Source of the DNA: Bifidobacterium breve
GTDB lineage: Bacteria; Actinomycetota; Actinomycetes; S36-B12
DNA: 6,151 nucleotides
Direction: 5' to 3'
Assembly: GCA_945870085.1 (NCBI GenBank)
Contig: CAMBQX010000105.1
Span: forward strand, 1-6,151
Shown piece by piece: positions 1 to 6,151 of this stretch. The position numbers were made by a program, and so were the translations under genes. Positions within the stretch are counted from its first letter, which is position 1; every line of letters starts with the position of its first letter. Below the pieces are notes generated by a model that searched no databases, was not told the DNA's origin, and was given only the letters and a program-made list of their open reading frames with translations.

Positions 1-266
1 GCTCGATCGGAGCGGACAAAAACATCAACGACATCTGGGATGCCAACAGCGGCTACTGCGTCGGCAATGGTTGCGTAACCCTGCTCGCCGTGCACGACTT
101 CGGCCCGTGGGTAGATCGGAATTATTCTTTTACCGTGTTCCTGAAGTACCGCTGCCACTCCATAGGCGTCGCGGTCAGGGTTATTGCCAAGGCCCACGAC
201 AAACCAGAGCTGCCTTTCAAGGAGCAATCGGTCAACGTCCGCCTGGTTCCCGTAAAGGCCCGCCAT
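1..266 (-). CDS. CoA-binding domain protein (YccU-like, CoA_binding_2 family), 3' part cut off by window edge
   Basis: The minus strand encodes 88 complete codons and is still open at position 1, so the C-terminal third or so is missing. The visible part looks like a small Rossmann-fold CoA-binding protein of the CoA_binding_2 type (E. coli YccU relatives, usually about 135-150 residues). It has a hydrophobic strand into a glycine turn (WFVVGLGNNPDRDAYGVA, residues 21-38), a second strand (KRIIPIYP, 46-53), and the family-like segment DVVDVFVRSD (78-87). The family is thought to bind CoA or a nucleotide; its cellular role is unclear, so none is assigned. The preceding gene ends TAG at 271-269. 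Translation can start at ATG 266 or at GTG 269, which shares one base with that stop (TAGTGATG). I saw no clear ribosome site, which suggests coupling to the upstream dehydrogenase gene. The family call is fairly firm; a functional link to the dehydrogenase is not shown. Confidence 0.82.
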   Translation of the reverse strand, partial: MAGLYGNQADVDRLLLERQLWFVVGLGNNPDRDAYGVAAVLQEHGKRIIPIYPRAEVVHGEQGYATIADAVAAVGIPDVVDVFVRSDR

Positions 267-268
267 CA

Positions 269-1585
269 CTAGGCCGTCGGGCGCCCAAGGGCGCGATATG
301 TCCAGCCGGCGGCGCGCCAAACTACTCGATCAAGGCGATTACGAGCATCGATTAGGTGGCGCTGCCGCGGTGAAGATCCAAGGGTGGTGGGATCAAATTC
401 GCGATACTCCGGCCATTCGGTCAGGTGCAGCACGAGTTCGGCATTGGCCAGTGCTTCGGCTAAATCCTCAACATAAGTGAGCGTCGGATAAACGCGGGCG
501 GCATTTGCGAGCGCCTTCGGGTCGTGCACCATCACATTGCCACCGGCGTTATGGATTGCCGCCGCAACGGCAAGGGCTGGTGAATCTCGAACGTCATCGC
601 TATCAGGTTTAAATGCGGCGCCAAGTACCGTGACGTTTTTGCCGGCGAAGGAGCCATCAAGGGCAGCCCGCGCGAGGTTCACCGTGTGGGTGCGCTGCCT
701 TAAGTTGATCTGATCGACTTCGCGCAGGAAGGCTAGGGCTTCTTCGGCACCGAGTTCACCGGCCCGGGCCATGAAGGCACGAATATCTTTGGGCAGGCAA
801 CCACCACCAAAACCTAAGCCAGCTGCAAGGAAGCGGTTACCGATACGTGGGTCGTAACCAATTGCCTCGGCGAGTTGGGTGATGTCGGCACCCGCGGCCT
901 CACAAACCTCGGCCATCGCATTAATGAATGAGATCTTCGTGGCGAGAAATGAATTAGCGGCAACTTTAACAAGCTCGGCGGTGGGAAAGTCGGTTACAAG
1001 GAACGGCACATCCTGCGCGATAAGTGGTGCATAAACCTCGCGAAGTAAATCTTCGGCGCGCTGGCTGCGTACACCGACGACCAGCCGATCAGGGTGCAAG
1101 GTGTCGGCGACGGCAAAACCCTCGCGGAGAAACTCTGGGTTCCAGGCAATTTCAGCAGTTGGTGCGGTAAGCGCTAATTGTTCGGCGAGCAAGGCTGCGG
1201 TACCAACCGGCACCGTGGACTTACCGACAACCAATGCGCCGGCGCGCAGGTGCGGTGTCAGGGCTTGGATGGATCCGAAAACTTGGGATAGATCGGCGGC
1301 ATTAGCCCCGGCCTGTTGCGGGGTGCCGACACAGATGAAGTGGATATCAGCGGTGGCAGCGGCCTCGGACATAGAGGTGGTGAAACGGAGGCGCCCGGCA
1401 GCAATATTGCGGGCCAGCACCTCGGGGAGGCCGGGCTCGTAGAACGGCACCCGTCCGCTCTGCAAAATCTCGACCTTGGCCGAGTCAATATCTACCCCGA
1501 TGACCTCGTATCCCAGTTCGGCCATGCAGGCGGCGTGGGTGGCACCTAAATAGCCGGTTCCGATGACAGACAGTCGCAGGGTCAC
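269..1585 (-). CDS. UDP-glucose 6-dehydrogenase
   Basis: This cytoplasmic enzyme oxidises UDP-glucose to UDP-glucuronate with two NAD+, supplying uronic acid donors for surface polysaccharides. The 438-residue product has the normal bacterial length and all the expected parts. These are an N-terminal NAD-binding Rossmann domain with GTGYLG (9-14) and the acidic strand end GVDID (30-34), then ICVGTPQ (84-90), KSTVPVGT (122-129) and WNPEFLREG (148-156). Next come the central helix with ELVKVAANSF (204-213) and the catalytic cysteine region GFGGGCLPKD (258-267, Cys263). The C-terminal UDP-binding domain has GAAFKPDSDDVRDSP (322-336). The start is GTG at 1585-1583, followed directly by a strand ending in the glycine motif, so no upstream extension is needed. 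A -10-like TAGTCT ends six bases before this GTG, suggesting a leaderless mRNA. The gene diverges from a glycosyltransferase chain that plausibly uses its product. Homologues are called ugd, tuaD or rkpK; the sequence does not decide between these names. Confidence 0.96.
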   Translation of the reverse strand: MTLRLSVIGTGYLGATHAACMAELGYEVIGVDIDSAKVEILQSGRVPFYEPGLPEVLARNIAAGRLRFTTSMSEAAATADIHFICVGTPQQAGANAADLSQVFGSIQALTPHLRAGALVVGKSTVPVGTAALLAEQLALTAPTAEIAWNPEFLREGFAVADTLHPDRLVVGVRSQRAEDLLREVYAPLIAQDVPFLVTDFPTAELVKVAANSFLATKISFINAMAEVCEAAGADITQLAEAIGYDPRIGNRFLAAGLGFGGGCLPKDIRAFMARAGELGAEEALAFLREVDQINLRQRTHTVNLARAALDGSFAGKNVTVLGAAFKPDSDDVRDSPALAVAAAIHNAGGNVMVHDPKALANAARVYPTLTYVEDLAEALANAELVLHLTEWPEYREFDPTTLGSSPRQRHLIDARNRLDRVVWRAAGWTYRALGRPTA

Positions 1586-1597
1586 CCGTTTAGACTA
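1586..1597 (-). promoter_or_regulatory. Probable leaderless promoter (-10 element) of the UDP-glucose dehydrogenase gene
   Basis: Read on the minus strand, the sequence is TAGTCT (1597-1592), then AAACGG, then the GTG start at 1585. TAGTCT fits the actinobacterial -10 consensus TANNNT. If its last T is -7, the transcription start falls on the G of the GTG codon. This is the usual geometry of leaderless genes, and there is no Shine-Dalgarno sequence in front of the start. I found no good -35 match at the right distance (the hexamer at 1620-1615 reads CGAACA, weak), which is common for such promoters. The transcription start is inferred. Confidence 0.5.
1591..1596 (+). promoter_or_regulatory. 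Possible -10 element for the glycosyltransferase operon, overlapping the opposite -10
   Basis: TAGACT on the plus strand fits TANNNT and shares five of its six bases with the minus-strand -10, because TAGACTA is nearly its own reverse complement. A start about seven bases downstream, near 1603, would leave a leader of about eight bases before GTG 1611. A second TANNNT, TAAGGT at 1607-1612, lies seven bases before GTG 1620 and could instead drive a leaderless message from there. No convincing -35 is present: ATGACA at 1563-1568 looks like one but is 22 bases from the -10. This is inference from pattern only. Confidence 0.32.
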
Positions 1598-1610
1598 TCG
1601 GCCCTCTAAG

Positions 1611-3224
1611 GTGCTGTTCGTGGGCATTCCCGGGGTCCGGATCCGCGCTCGTGCCAACCAGTGGCGAGTCGAGGCGGCATCGATTGAGCAGCTACAGCAA
1701 TTGTGCGTCACAAGTGTCGGTGCGGCGGAGCTCACGAACCTTGAAATTCGGGTCGCGGAATGGTCGCCACCCAAAGGTTGGATCGGGGCGCCCACATCGC
1801 CGGGCCTGGTCGCGTATCTAGTTGAGCCGCGCGGGGCTGGTGCGCAGGTGATTTTGAATTGGCGCGTGCCAATTGATGTCGCGCTGGCCCTGGCCGCTGC
1901 GTTGCGCTGCCTGCGCCCAATCAGTGAGTTTGGCGTCGGGTCGATGTTGACACTGGCACCGGGGTTGCCGGCCGCGGCTGCTGCACTGGCGGCTGGTGTT
2001 TGTGATGTGCTGTTACCAAATTCGCCAGTCCATGGACACTTGCGAAGGTGCGACACCTTGGTGGTGCCGACCCCGGATGCAGTGTCGGAAGTCGAGCGGG
2101 CGGTAACCGTGGTGGTAGCGGGTGAAACTTGGGTCGTCGATGGTGCGGCGCATTTGGTAGCTGTTGACCCGAGCTTGCATAACCCAATTGGTCGGCGGTC
2201 AATGGGCGCTACCGAGGTCATTACGGCTAGCGTCGCCGGTGAAGCCCTGAAGTTGCGGGGTTCAACACTTAATCTCGAAGTCGCGGGGGATCTAAGATCC
2301 AGTGATGTTGAAGCCCTGCGATCAGTGGGTGTGGTTACTGCGGAGGATGACCTCGGCCCGAGGTGGACCAATCAATTGCACGCGTGCGGCTTAGTACTCA
2401 AATCTGGCTCGGCCATCGATGACTCGACCAATACTTCGTTGGCCGACCCGCTAGAAGCACAGGTGTTATCGGTAAAGGCCCGGCGCGATGCGCTGCGTGG
2501 TTCAACCCCGGCTTCAGCATTGGGTCGTTGGCCTTCGGTTAGTGCAGTGCTACTAACCAATCGTGAAACTTACTTGACTCATGCGCTGCAACAAATCGCC
2601 AAATTGGATTACCCAAACTTGCAGGTGTTGGTCGGGCTACACGGCCTCGAATTGACTTCGGCACGGATCGCTGAACTGATGGATTTGGCCGGCCGTGAAT
2701 TAGAGTTCATCTCGATTGCGGGCAACCTGTCATTCGGCGCCGCGATGCAGGTGGCAAGTCAGCGTGCCGATGGTGAACTGATTACGAAAATGGATGATGA
2801 CGACTACTACGGGGCGAATCACATTTGGGATTTAGTGCTCGCTCGCATGTACTCAGGTGCACAGGTTGTAGGTAAGGCCCTTGATTGGATTTATCTTGAG
2901 GGTGAAGACACCACGGTATTTCGCCCGACTTATGCCGCAGAGAAGTATTCATTCTTTATCGCTGGTGGCACAATTTTGATTTCGCGGGCTGATCTTGACG
3001 GGGTTGGCGGTTGGCGTCCGGTTACGAAATCAATTGATCGGGCGCTATTGGAAACTGTAAAACAAGCTGGGGGCTTGATTTATCGCACCCATGGCCTCGG
3101 CTACATCTATGTTCGGCACTTGGCCTCTCACACAGCGATTGTTGATGATGAGCACTTCCTGACGAAGACTCAGCAGACATGGGCGGGTTTGCTGAAGCAT
3201 GAAGTGTTTGGCACCGCAGAGTGA
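1611..3224 (+). CDS. Glycosyltransferase, family 2 C-terminal domain with a long uncharacterised N-terminal region
   Basis: This enzyme probably transfers a sugar from a nucleotide-sugar donor onto a surface glycan; donor and acceptor are unknown. Counting from GTG 1611 (537 residues), a GT-A family 2 domain fills about 308-537. It has the opening strand PSVSAVLLTNRE (308-319), an acidic metal-binding cluster MDDDDYYG (394-401), AGGTILISR (451-459), GGWRPV (466-471) and a late YRTHGLGY segment (491-498). The first ~280 residues hold no motif I can assign to a catalytic family. They include DPSLHNPIGRR (186-196) and, before the GT2 domain, DPLEAQVLSVKARR (279-292). I recall this two-part layout, with the late THGLGY segment, from unnamed actinobacterial glycosyltransferases. 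The reading frame is open back to ATG 1563, but that start would overlap the 5' end of the divergent dehydrogenase gene by 23 bases and its promoter entirely, so GTG 1611 is preferred; GTG 1620 is also possible. No signal peptide or membrane segment is evident. The gene overlaps the next by four bases. Confidence 0.82.
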   Translation: MLFVGIPGVRIRARANQWRVEAASIEQLQQLCVTSVGAAELTNLEIRVAEWSPPKGWIGAPTSPGLVAYLVEPRGAGAQVILNWRVPIDVALALAAALRCLRPISEFGVGSMLTLAPGLPAAAAALAAGVCDVLLPNSPVHGHLRRCDTLVVPTPDAVSEVERAVTVVVAGETWVVDGAAHLVAVDPSLHNPIGRRSMGATEVITASVAGEALKLRGSTLNLEVAGDLRSSDVEALRSVGVVTAEDDLGPRWTNQLHACGLVLKSGSAIDDSTNTSLADPLEAQVLSVKARRDALRGSTPASALGRWPSVSAVLLTNRETYLTHALQQIAKLDYPNLQVLVGLHGLELTSARIAELMDLAGRELEFISIAGNLSFGAAMQVASQRADGELITKMDDDDYYGANHIWDLVLARMYSGAQVVGKALDWIYLEGEDTTVFRPTYAAEKYSFFIAGGTILISRADLDGVGGWRPVTKSIDRALLETVKQAGGLIYRTHGLGYIYVRHLASHTAIVDDEHFLTKTQQTWAGLLKHEVFGTAE

Positions 3225-4234
3225 ATATACCTGTGCAGCAGTTTCCGGGTGTTTCGGTGATCATGCCGGTGATGAATGAGGAGCGGCACCTGCAGCATTC
3301 CATCGATCGGATCCTGAAGCAAGAGTATGCGGGTGAACTCGAAATCATTGTGGCAGTAGGGCCATCGGATGATCGGACAGCCGCTGTGGCCGCGGAGATT
3401 GCTGGCCGGGAGGACCGCGTACGGGTTGTAGAGAATCCATCGGGTAAGACGCCATCGGGTTTAAATGCCGCTATCGAGGCGGCAACAGGCGAAGTTATTA
3501 TTCGAGTTGATGGCCACGCAATGATCCCGAACAACTACGTAGCGGTAGCGGTAGATACGTTGCAAACTAGCGGCGCCGACAATGTCGGGGGCATCATGAA
3601 TGCCGAGGGCACCACTGATTTCGAAGATGCAGTAGCGCGCGCGATGACCTCGCGTTTTGGTGTCGGGGGAGCCGCATTTCATGTTGGGGGCGTTGCGGGG
3701 CCGGCGCTCACCGTTTATCTTGGTTGCTTTCGCCGGGAGGCACTTGAACGGGTGGGCGGTTATGACATCACCATGGAGCGGGCTCAGGATTGGGAAATGA
3801 ATCTGCGCATCAGACAAACTGGTGGCACGGTTTGGTTCACCCCTGATTTGAAAGTTACTTATCGGCCGAGACCTTCGCTCGGGGCGTTGGCACGTCAGTA
3901 TCATGATTACGGGCGCTGGCGCCGCGAGGTCGCGAGTCGACATCCAGGCACGATCTCACTTCGTTACCTGGCCGCACCGGTAGCGGTTACGGGTGTCATG
4001 ATCGGCGCAGTTATTGGCTTTCTAGGGTTGTATCTTGGGATCACCTGGGTTGCGGCAATTGGATTCGCGGCGCCGATTAGCTACCTATTTATTGACCTGG
4101 TGGCAAGTGTTTTTGCGGCAGCAGCCAGCCCACGTTTGACCCTGCGTGCGGCACTATTGCTTCCTGCTATCTACGCAACCATGCACGCTTGTTGGGGCTG
4201 GGGCTTCCTGCGCGGTGGGGCTCGGCCGTCATGA
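3221..4234 (+). CDS. Membrane-associated family 2 glycosyltransferase, ExoA-like
   Basis: The 337-residue product resembles the succinoglycan ExoA group of GT2 enzymes, which add a glucose or similar residue to a lipid-linked oligosaccharide at the inner face of the membrane. The GT-A domain opens with GVSVIMPVMNEERHL (10-24). It continues with IIVAVGPSDDRT (42-53), the helix SGLNAAIEAATGEVI (79-93) and the metal-binding segment RVDGHA (95-100, Asp97). After these come LGCFRREALERVGGYD (167-182) and the catalytic-base-type AQDWEMNLRIRQTGG (188-202). VDGHA is typical of the ExoA-like subgroup. Three hydrophobic stretches follow, at about 251-273, 274-299 and 307-328, and would anchor the C-terminus in the membrane. 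The GTG start overlaps the preceding TGA in GTGA, and no strong ribosome site is visible, so translation is probably coupled. Sugar specificity cannot be read from the sequence, so ExoA is used only as a family comparison. Confidence 0.9.
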   Translation: MNIPVQQFPGVSVIMPVMNEERHLQHSIDRILKQEYAGELEIIVAVGPSDDRTAAVAAEIAGREDRVRVVENPSGKTPSGLNAAIEAATGEVIIRVDGHAMIPNNYVAVAVDTLQTSGADNVGGIMNAEGTTDFEDAVARAMTSRFGVGGAAFHVGGVAGPALTVYLGCFRREALERVGGYDITMERAQDWEMNLRIRQTGGTVWFTPDLKVTYRPRPSLGALARQYHDYGRWRREVASRHPGTISLRYLAAPVAVTGVMIGAVIGFLGLYLGITWVAAIGFAAPISYLFIDLVASVFAAAASPRLTLRAALLLPAIYATMHACWGWGFLRGGARPS

Positions 4235-5181
4235 AACTAGGTGCGCTCTTTAGTAAGTCAGCATCGAAGCCTTTGCGCTGGTCGGTGGTGGCGCCATCGC
4301 CAAAAGGAGAGGCTGGCCTCGTCTGGGGCGATACTTGGTTTGCTGCCGATTTGGCGGAGGCGCTGCGACGGCAAGGTCAAGATGCAACTGTGGTGCATCG
4401 TGGGGGTGCCGAAGCTGCGGCACGTGATCGCGATGACGTCGTTTTGGTTTTACGGGGTCTGCGCCGGGTGCGTCCGCGGCGTACTTCATTAGGTGGCAGC
4501 GCCACGACTTGGATGATGTGGATTATTTCGCATCCTGAATTGATCGAGCCTGATGAGTTAGCCGAGTACGACTCGGTATTCGCTGCGAGCCAATCTTGGG
4601 GTGATCCTGAGGTTGTTACCCCTCTCCTTCAGGCTACTAACCCCCAGCGGTTCAACCCACAAGCCGGTGTGCCCGACACCGGTGACGATCTGCTATTCGT
4701 GGGTTCAACCCGCGGTACTTTTAGGCCAATTATCAAAGATGCTTTTGCGGTGGGCGGAGATGTCGCGGTTTATGGGGTGGGTTGGGAGACATTCCTAGCG
4801 CCGAATCAGATTCGGGCTGATCACCTGCCCAATGTTGAACTGCCTGCCGCCTATGCCGCCGCCGGAGTTGTTCTTAATGACCACTGGCCGCAAATGGCAG
4901 CTGACGGGTTCTTGTCCAATCGACTATTTGATGCGGTGGCGACCGGAGCCAGAGTTGTTTCTGATCGGGCACGCGGGCTCGAGAGTGTTTTTGGTACTTC
5001 GGTACGCACTTATGAAGGCACCGAAAACTTGCGGTCGTTGCTTGCAGGAGAGCGCGATGGCGTATTTGGCGATCGTGAAACGCGGCTGGCGGCAGCCGCG
5101 CAGGTGGCGCAGTTACATAGTTTCGATAAGCGGGCAAAGGTGCTCATCGAGCGAGCCCAAGTGGTGCGTGCAGCCCGATGA
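4231..5181 (+). CDS. GT-B fold glycosyltransferase, CgeB-like (Glyco_trans_1_2 type)
   Basis: The 316-residue product looks like a GT-B glycosyltransferase with its best-conserved part in the C-terminal, donor-binding half. The strand DLLFVGSTRGTFRPII (153-168) begins that domain. VVLNDHWPQMAADGFLSNR (213-231) and LFDAVATGARVVSD (232-245) form the signature seen in CgeB-like / Glyco_trans_1_2 proteins, where this helix and loop contact the nucleotide sugar. The N-terminal half is weaker, with GDTWFAADLAEALRRQG (33-49) as a Rossmann-like helix. No signal peptide or membrane segment is seen. The frame is open upstream to ATG 4189, but ATG 4231 overlaps the preceding TGA in ATGA, matches the pattern of the neighbouring junctions, and has GGTGGGG about ten bases upstream (4214-4220) as a weak ribosome site. 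It sits between GT2 genes and probably acts on the same glycan. The linkage made is unknown. Confidence 0.82.
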   Translation: MKLGALFSKSASKPLRWSVVAPSPKGEAGLVWGDTWFAADLAEALRRQGQDATVVHRGGAEAAARDRDDVVLVLRGLRRVRPRRTSLGGSATTWMMWIISHPELIEPDELAEYDSVFAASQSWGDPEVVTPLLQATNPQRFNPQAGVPDTGDDLLFVGSTRGTFRPIIKDAFAVGGDVAVYGVGWETFLAPNQIRADHLPNVELPAAYAAAGVVLNDHWPQMAADGFLSNRLFDAVATGARVVSDRARGLESVFGTSVRTYEGTENLRSLLAGERDGVFGDRETRLAAAAQVAQLHSFDKRAKVLIERAQVVRAAR

Positions 5182-6151
5182 ACACGATTACTAGCCCGCT
5201 AGTTCCAGATGTCAGCGTGGTGCTCATCAGTTATAACGATGCGGCTAGATTGCCCCGCGCTCTTGCGGTACTGCAGCATCAAACTCATCGCAACATTGAA
5301 ATCATCGTGGTAGATGATGCATCGACAGATGGGACCTCCGAACTGGTGGCCGCTGCCGCCGCGGCTGATGGCCGCATCCGTCAAGTGGTGCTCGCCGCTA
5401 ACTCTGGGGGCTGCAGCGGGCCGCGCAATCGCGGTATTGATGAAGCTAGAGGCACCTGGGTGATGTTCTGCGACTCCGATGATGAGTACACAAATGACGG
5501 CGTTGCCGAGTTGATGCGCGCTGCTGAGCAAAGCAATGCCGACCTAGGTTGCGGGGTGGCTGAGCGGTTTTATCTGCGTGAGAGCCGTGGTTACCCGTGG
5601 CGGCCAGAGCTGCATGAACCGCGCATTATGTCGACGATTATGGATTTTCCAGATTTGATTGCTGACACGATCAGCGTGAACAAGATCTACCGACGCAGTT
5701 GGCTCATAGCCACCGGCATCAGGTTTCCTGAAGGTCTGCTTTACGAAGACCAGCTCTTTACCATGGAGGCGTTCACGGCCGCCCGGACAATTGTGGTGAT
5801 CCCCGAGACCACTTACCGTTGGAATGTTGCCGCCGAATCCAACCAGCAGTCAATTACCCAGCGCCGAACCGAGCTGCGCAACGTCACAAATCGTATTGAA
5901 ATAAATAGGCGAATTGACACGTTCCTCACCGGGCTTGAGTTGCCCGGCCTAACGGAGATCAAGGGTAGAAAATTCCTCACCCACGATTTACCTGCTTCAT
6001 TAGCAGCGGTGTTACTGGTCAATGATGAAGATGCAGCACCCATAGTTGAGGTCTTGGCCGAATATGCGCGTGACATTGATGTGAAATTGATAGGTGAAAT
6101 CCCACCGATTAACAAGGTGGCTGTGGGGTGTTTATTGCGTGGTGACATTGC
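5178..6151 (+). CDS. Family 2 glycosyltransferase, 3' end beyond window
   Basis: An open frame of 324 complete codons runs from ATG 5178 to the window end without a stop, so the C-terminus is missing. The N-terminal GT-A domain is clear: DVSVVLISYNDAARL (11-25), IEIIVVDDASTDGT (40-53) with the nucleotide-binding aspartates, NSGGCSGPRNRGIDEARG (75-92), then the metal-binding CDSDDEY (98-104). VNKIYRRSWL (167-176) and the acidic catalytic pair in LLYEDQLF (187-194, Glu190 Asp191) follow. The NSGG..GPRNRGI segment and the YEDQLF position are like the TarS/TarP-type and CDP-glycerol-transferase-linked GT2 domains that decorate or extend wall polymers, so the lost C-terminus may carry a second domain. 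Residues past about 225 form an unassigned region. The ATG overlaps the previous TGA in ATGA, making this the fourth gene of the coupled chain. Substrate is not determinable from the sequence. Confidence 0.88.
   Translation, partial: MNTITSPLVPDVSVVLISYNDAARLPRALAVLQHQTHRNIEIIVVDDASTDGTSELVAAAAAADGRIRQVVLAANSGGCSGPRNRGIDEARGTWVMFCDSDDEYTNDGVAELMRAAEQSNADLGCGVAERFYLRESRGYPWRPELHEPRIMSTIMDFPDLIADTISVNKIYRRSWLIATGIRFPEGLLYEDQLFTMEAFTAARTIVVIPETTYRWNVAAESNQQSITQRRTELRNVTNRIEINRRIDTFLTGLELPGLTEIKGRKFLTHDLPASLAAVLLVNDEDAAPIVEVLAEYARDIDVKLIGEIPPINKVAVGCLLRGDI

Noticed and set aside
71..355. Plus-strand open frame of 94 codons over the dehydrogenase 3' end and the CoA-binding gene
   Set aside because: Its translation is Arg/Pro/Gly-rich without motifs, and both minus-strand genes across the region have clear family signatures.
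1563..1568. ATGACA resembling a -35 hexamer
   Set aside because: It lies 22 bases from the plus-strand -10 candidate, too far for a standard spacer, and inside the dehydrogenase coding sequence.
1595..2371. Minus-strand open frame of 258 codons inside the first glycosyltransferase gene
   Set aside because: The product is a Ser/Thr/Arg/Ala-rich string without motifs, lying wholly antisense to a well-supported coding region; typical of GC-rich shadow frames.
3437..3461. Short direct repeat of GCCATCGGGT-like sequence, and AGCGGT repeats near 3541
   Set aside because: They are too short and lie within conserved coding sequence; codon repetition explains them.
3022..3534. Minus-strand open frame of 170 codons across the junction of the first two glycosyltransferase genes
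   Set aside because: It overlaps clear GT2 coding sequence on the other strand and has no recognisable domain or start signal.
3461..3943. Minus-strand open frame of 160 codons within the ExoA-like gene
   Set aside because: It is antisense to the conserved catalytic part of the enzyme and its translation shows no domain.
4189..4231. Upstream ATG 4189 as the start of the GT-B gene
   Set aside because: It would overlap the previous gene by 46 bases and add 14 residues with no family support, whereas ATG 4231 gives the same ATGA junction as the next gene.
4832..5194. Plus-strand open frame of 120 codons in another frame of the GT-B gene
   Set aside because: It covers the conserved donor-binding segment of the real gene in a shifted frame and has no motif of its own.

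Overview
The window is a compact stretch of an actinobacterium-like chromosome devoted to surface polysaccharide synthesis. It holds six protein genes with almost no intergenic sequence. Moderately high GC by eye, frequent GTG starts, nearly absent Shine-Dalgarno sequences, and a leaderless-type promoter (TANNNT six bases before a GTG) all fit Actinomycetota. The first plus-strand glycosyltransferase also resembles a two-part family I recall mainly from that phylum. I cannot name a genus.

Layout: a divergent pair of transcription units meets near position 1590. Leftward (minus strand) runs a complete UDP-glucose 6-dehydrogenase gene (269-1585), followed with no gap by the first 88 codons of a CoA_binding_2 (YccU-like) protein that leaves the window at position 1. 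Rightward (plus strand) runs a chain of four glycosyltransferase genes: a GT2 enzyme with a long uncharacterised N-terminal region (1611-3224), an ExoA-like GT2 with C-terminal membrane segments (3221-4234), a GT-B enzyme of the CgeB/Glyco_trans_1_2 type (4231-5181), and a further GT2 that is still open at the window end (5178-6151). Each junction in the chain is a 4-base stop/start overlap (GTGA, ATGA, ATGA), so the four are very probably cotranscribed and translationally coupled.

Together the genes suggest assembly of a uronic-acid-containing glycan. The dehydrogenase would supply UDP-glucuronate, and the four transferases would build the chain, with the ExoA-like enzyme held at the membrane. 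No polymerase, flippase, ABC exporter or priming transferase lies inside the window, so the polymer type (capsule, teichuronic-like acid, exopolysaccharide or glycolipid) cannot be decided here.

The most notable non-coding signal is the divergent start region. The 7-base string TAGACTA at 1591-1597 contains a TANNNT -10 element on both strands. On the minus strand it places the predicted transcription start exactly on the GTG of the dehydrogenase gene. I saw no RNA gene, mobile element, CRISPR array, convincing terminator or long repeat, and no gene-free stretch over 300 bases.
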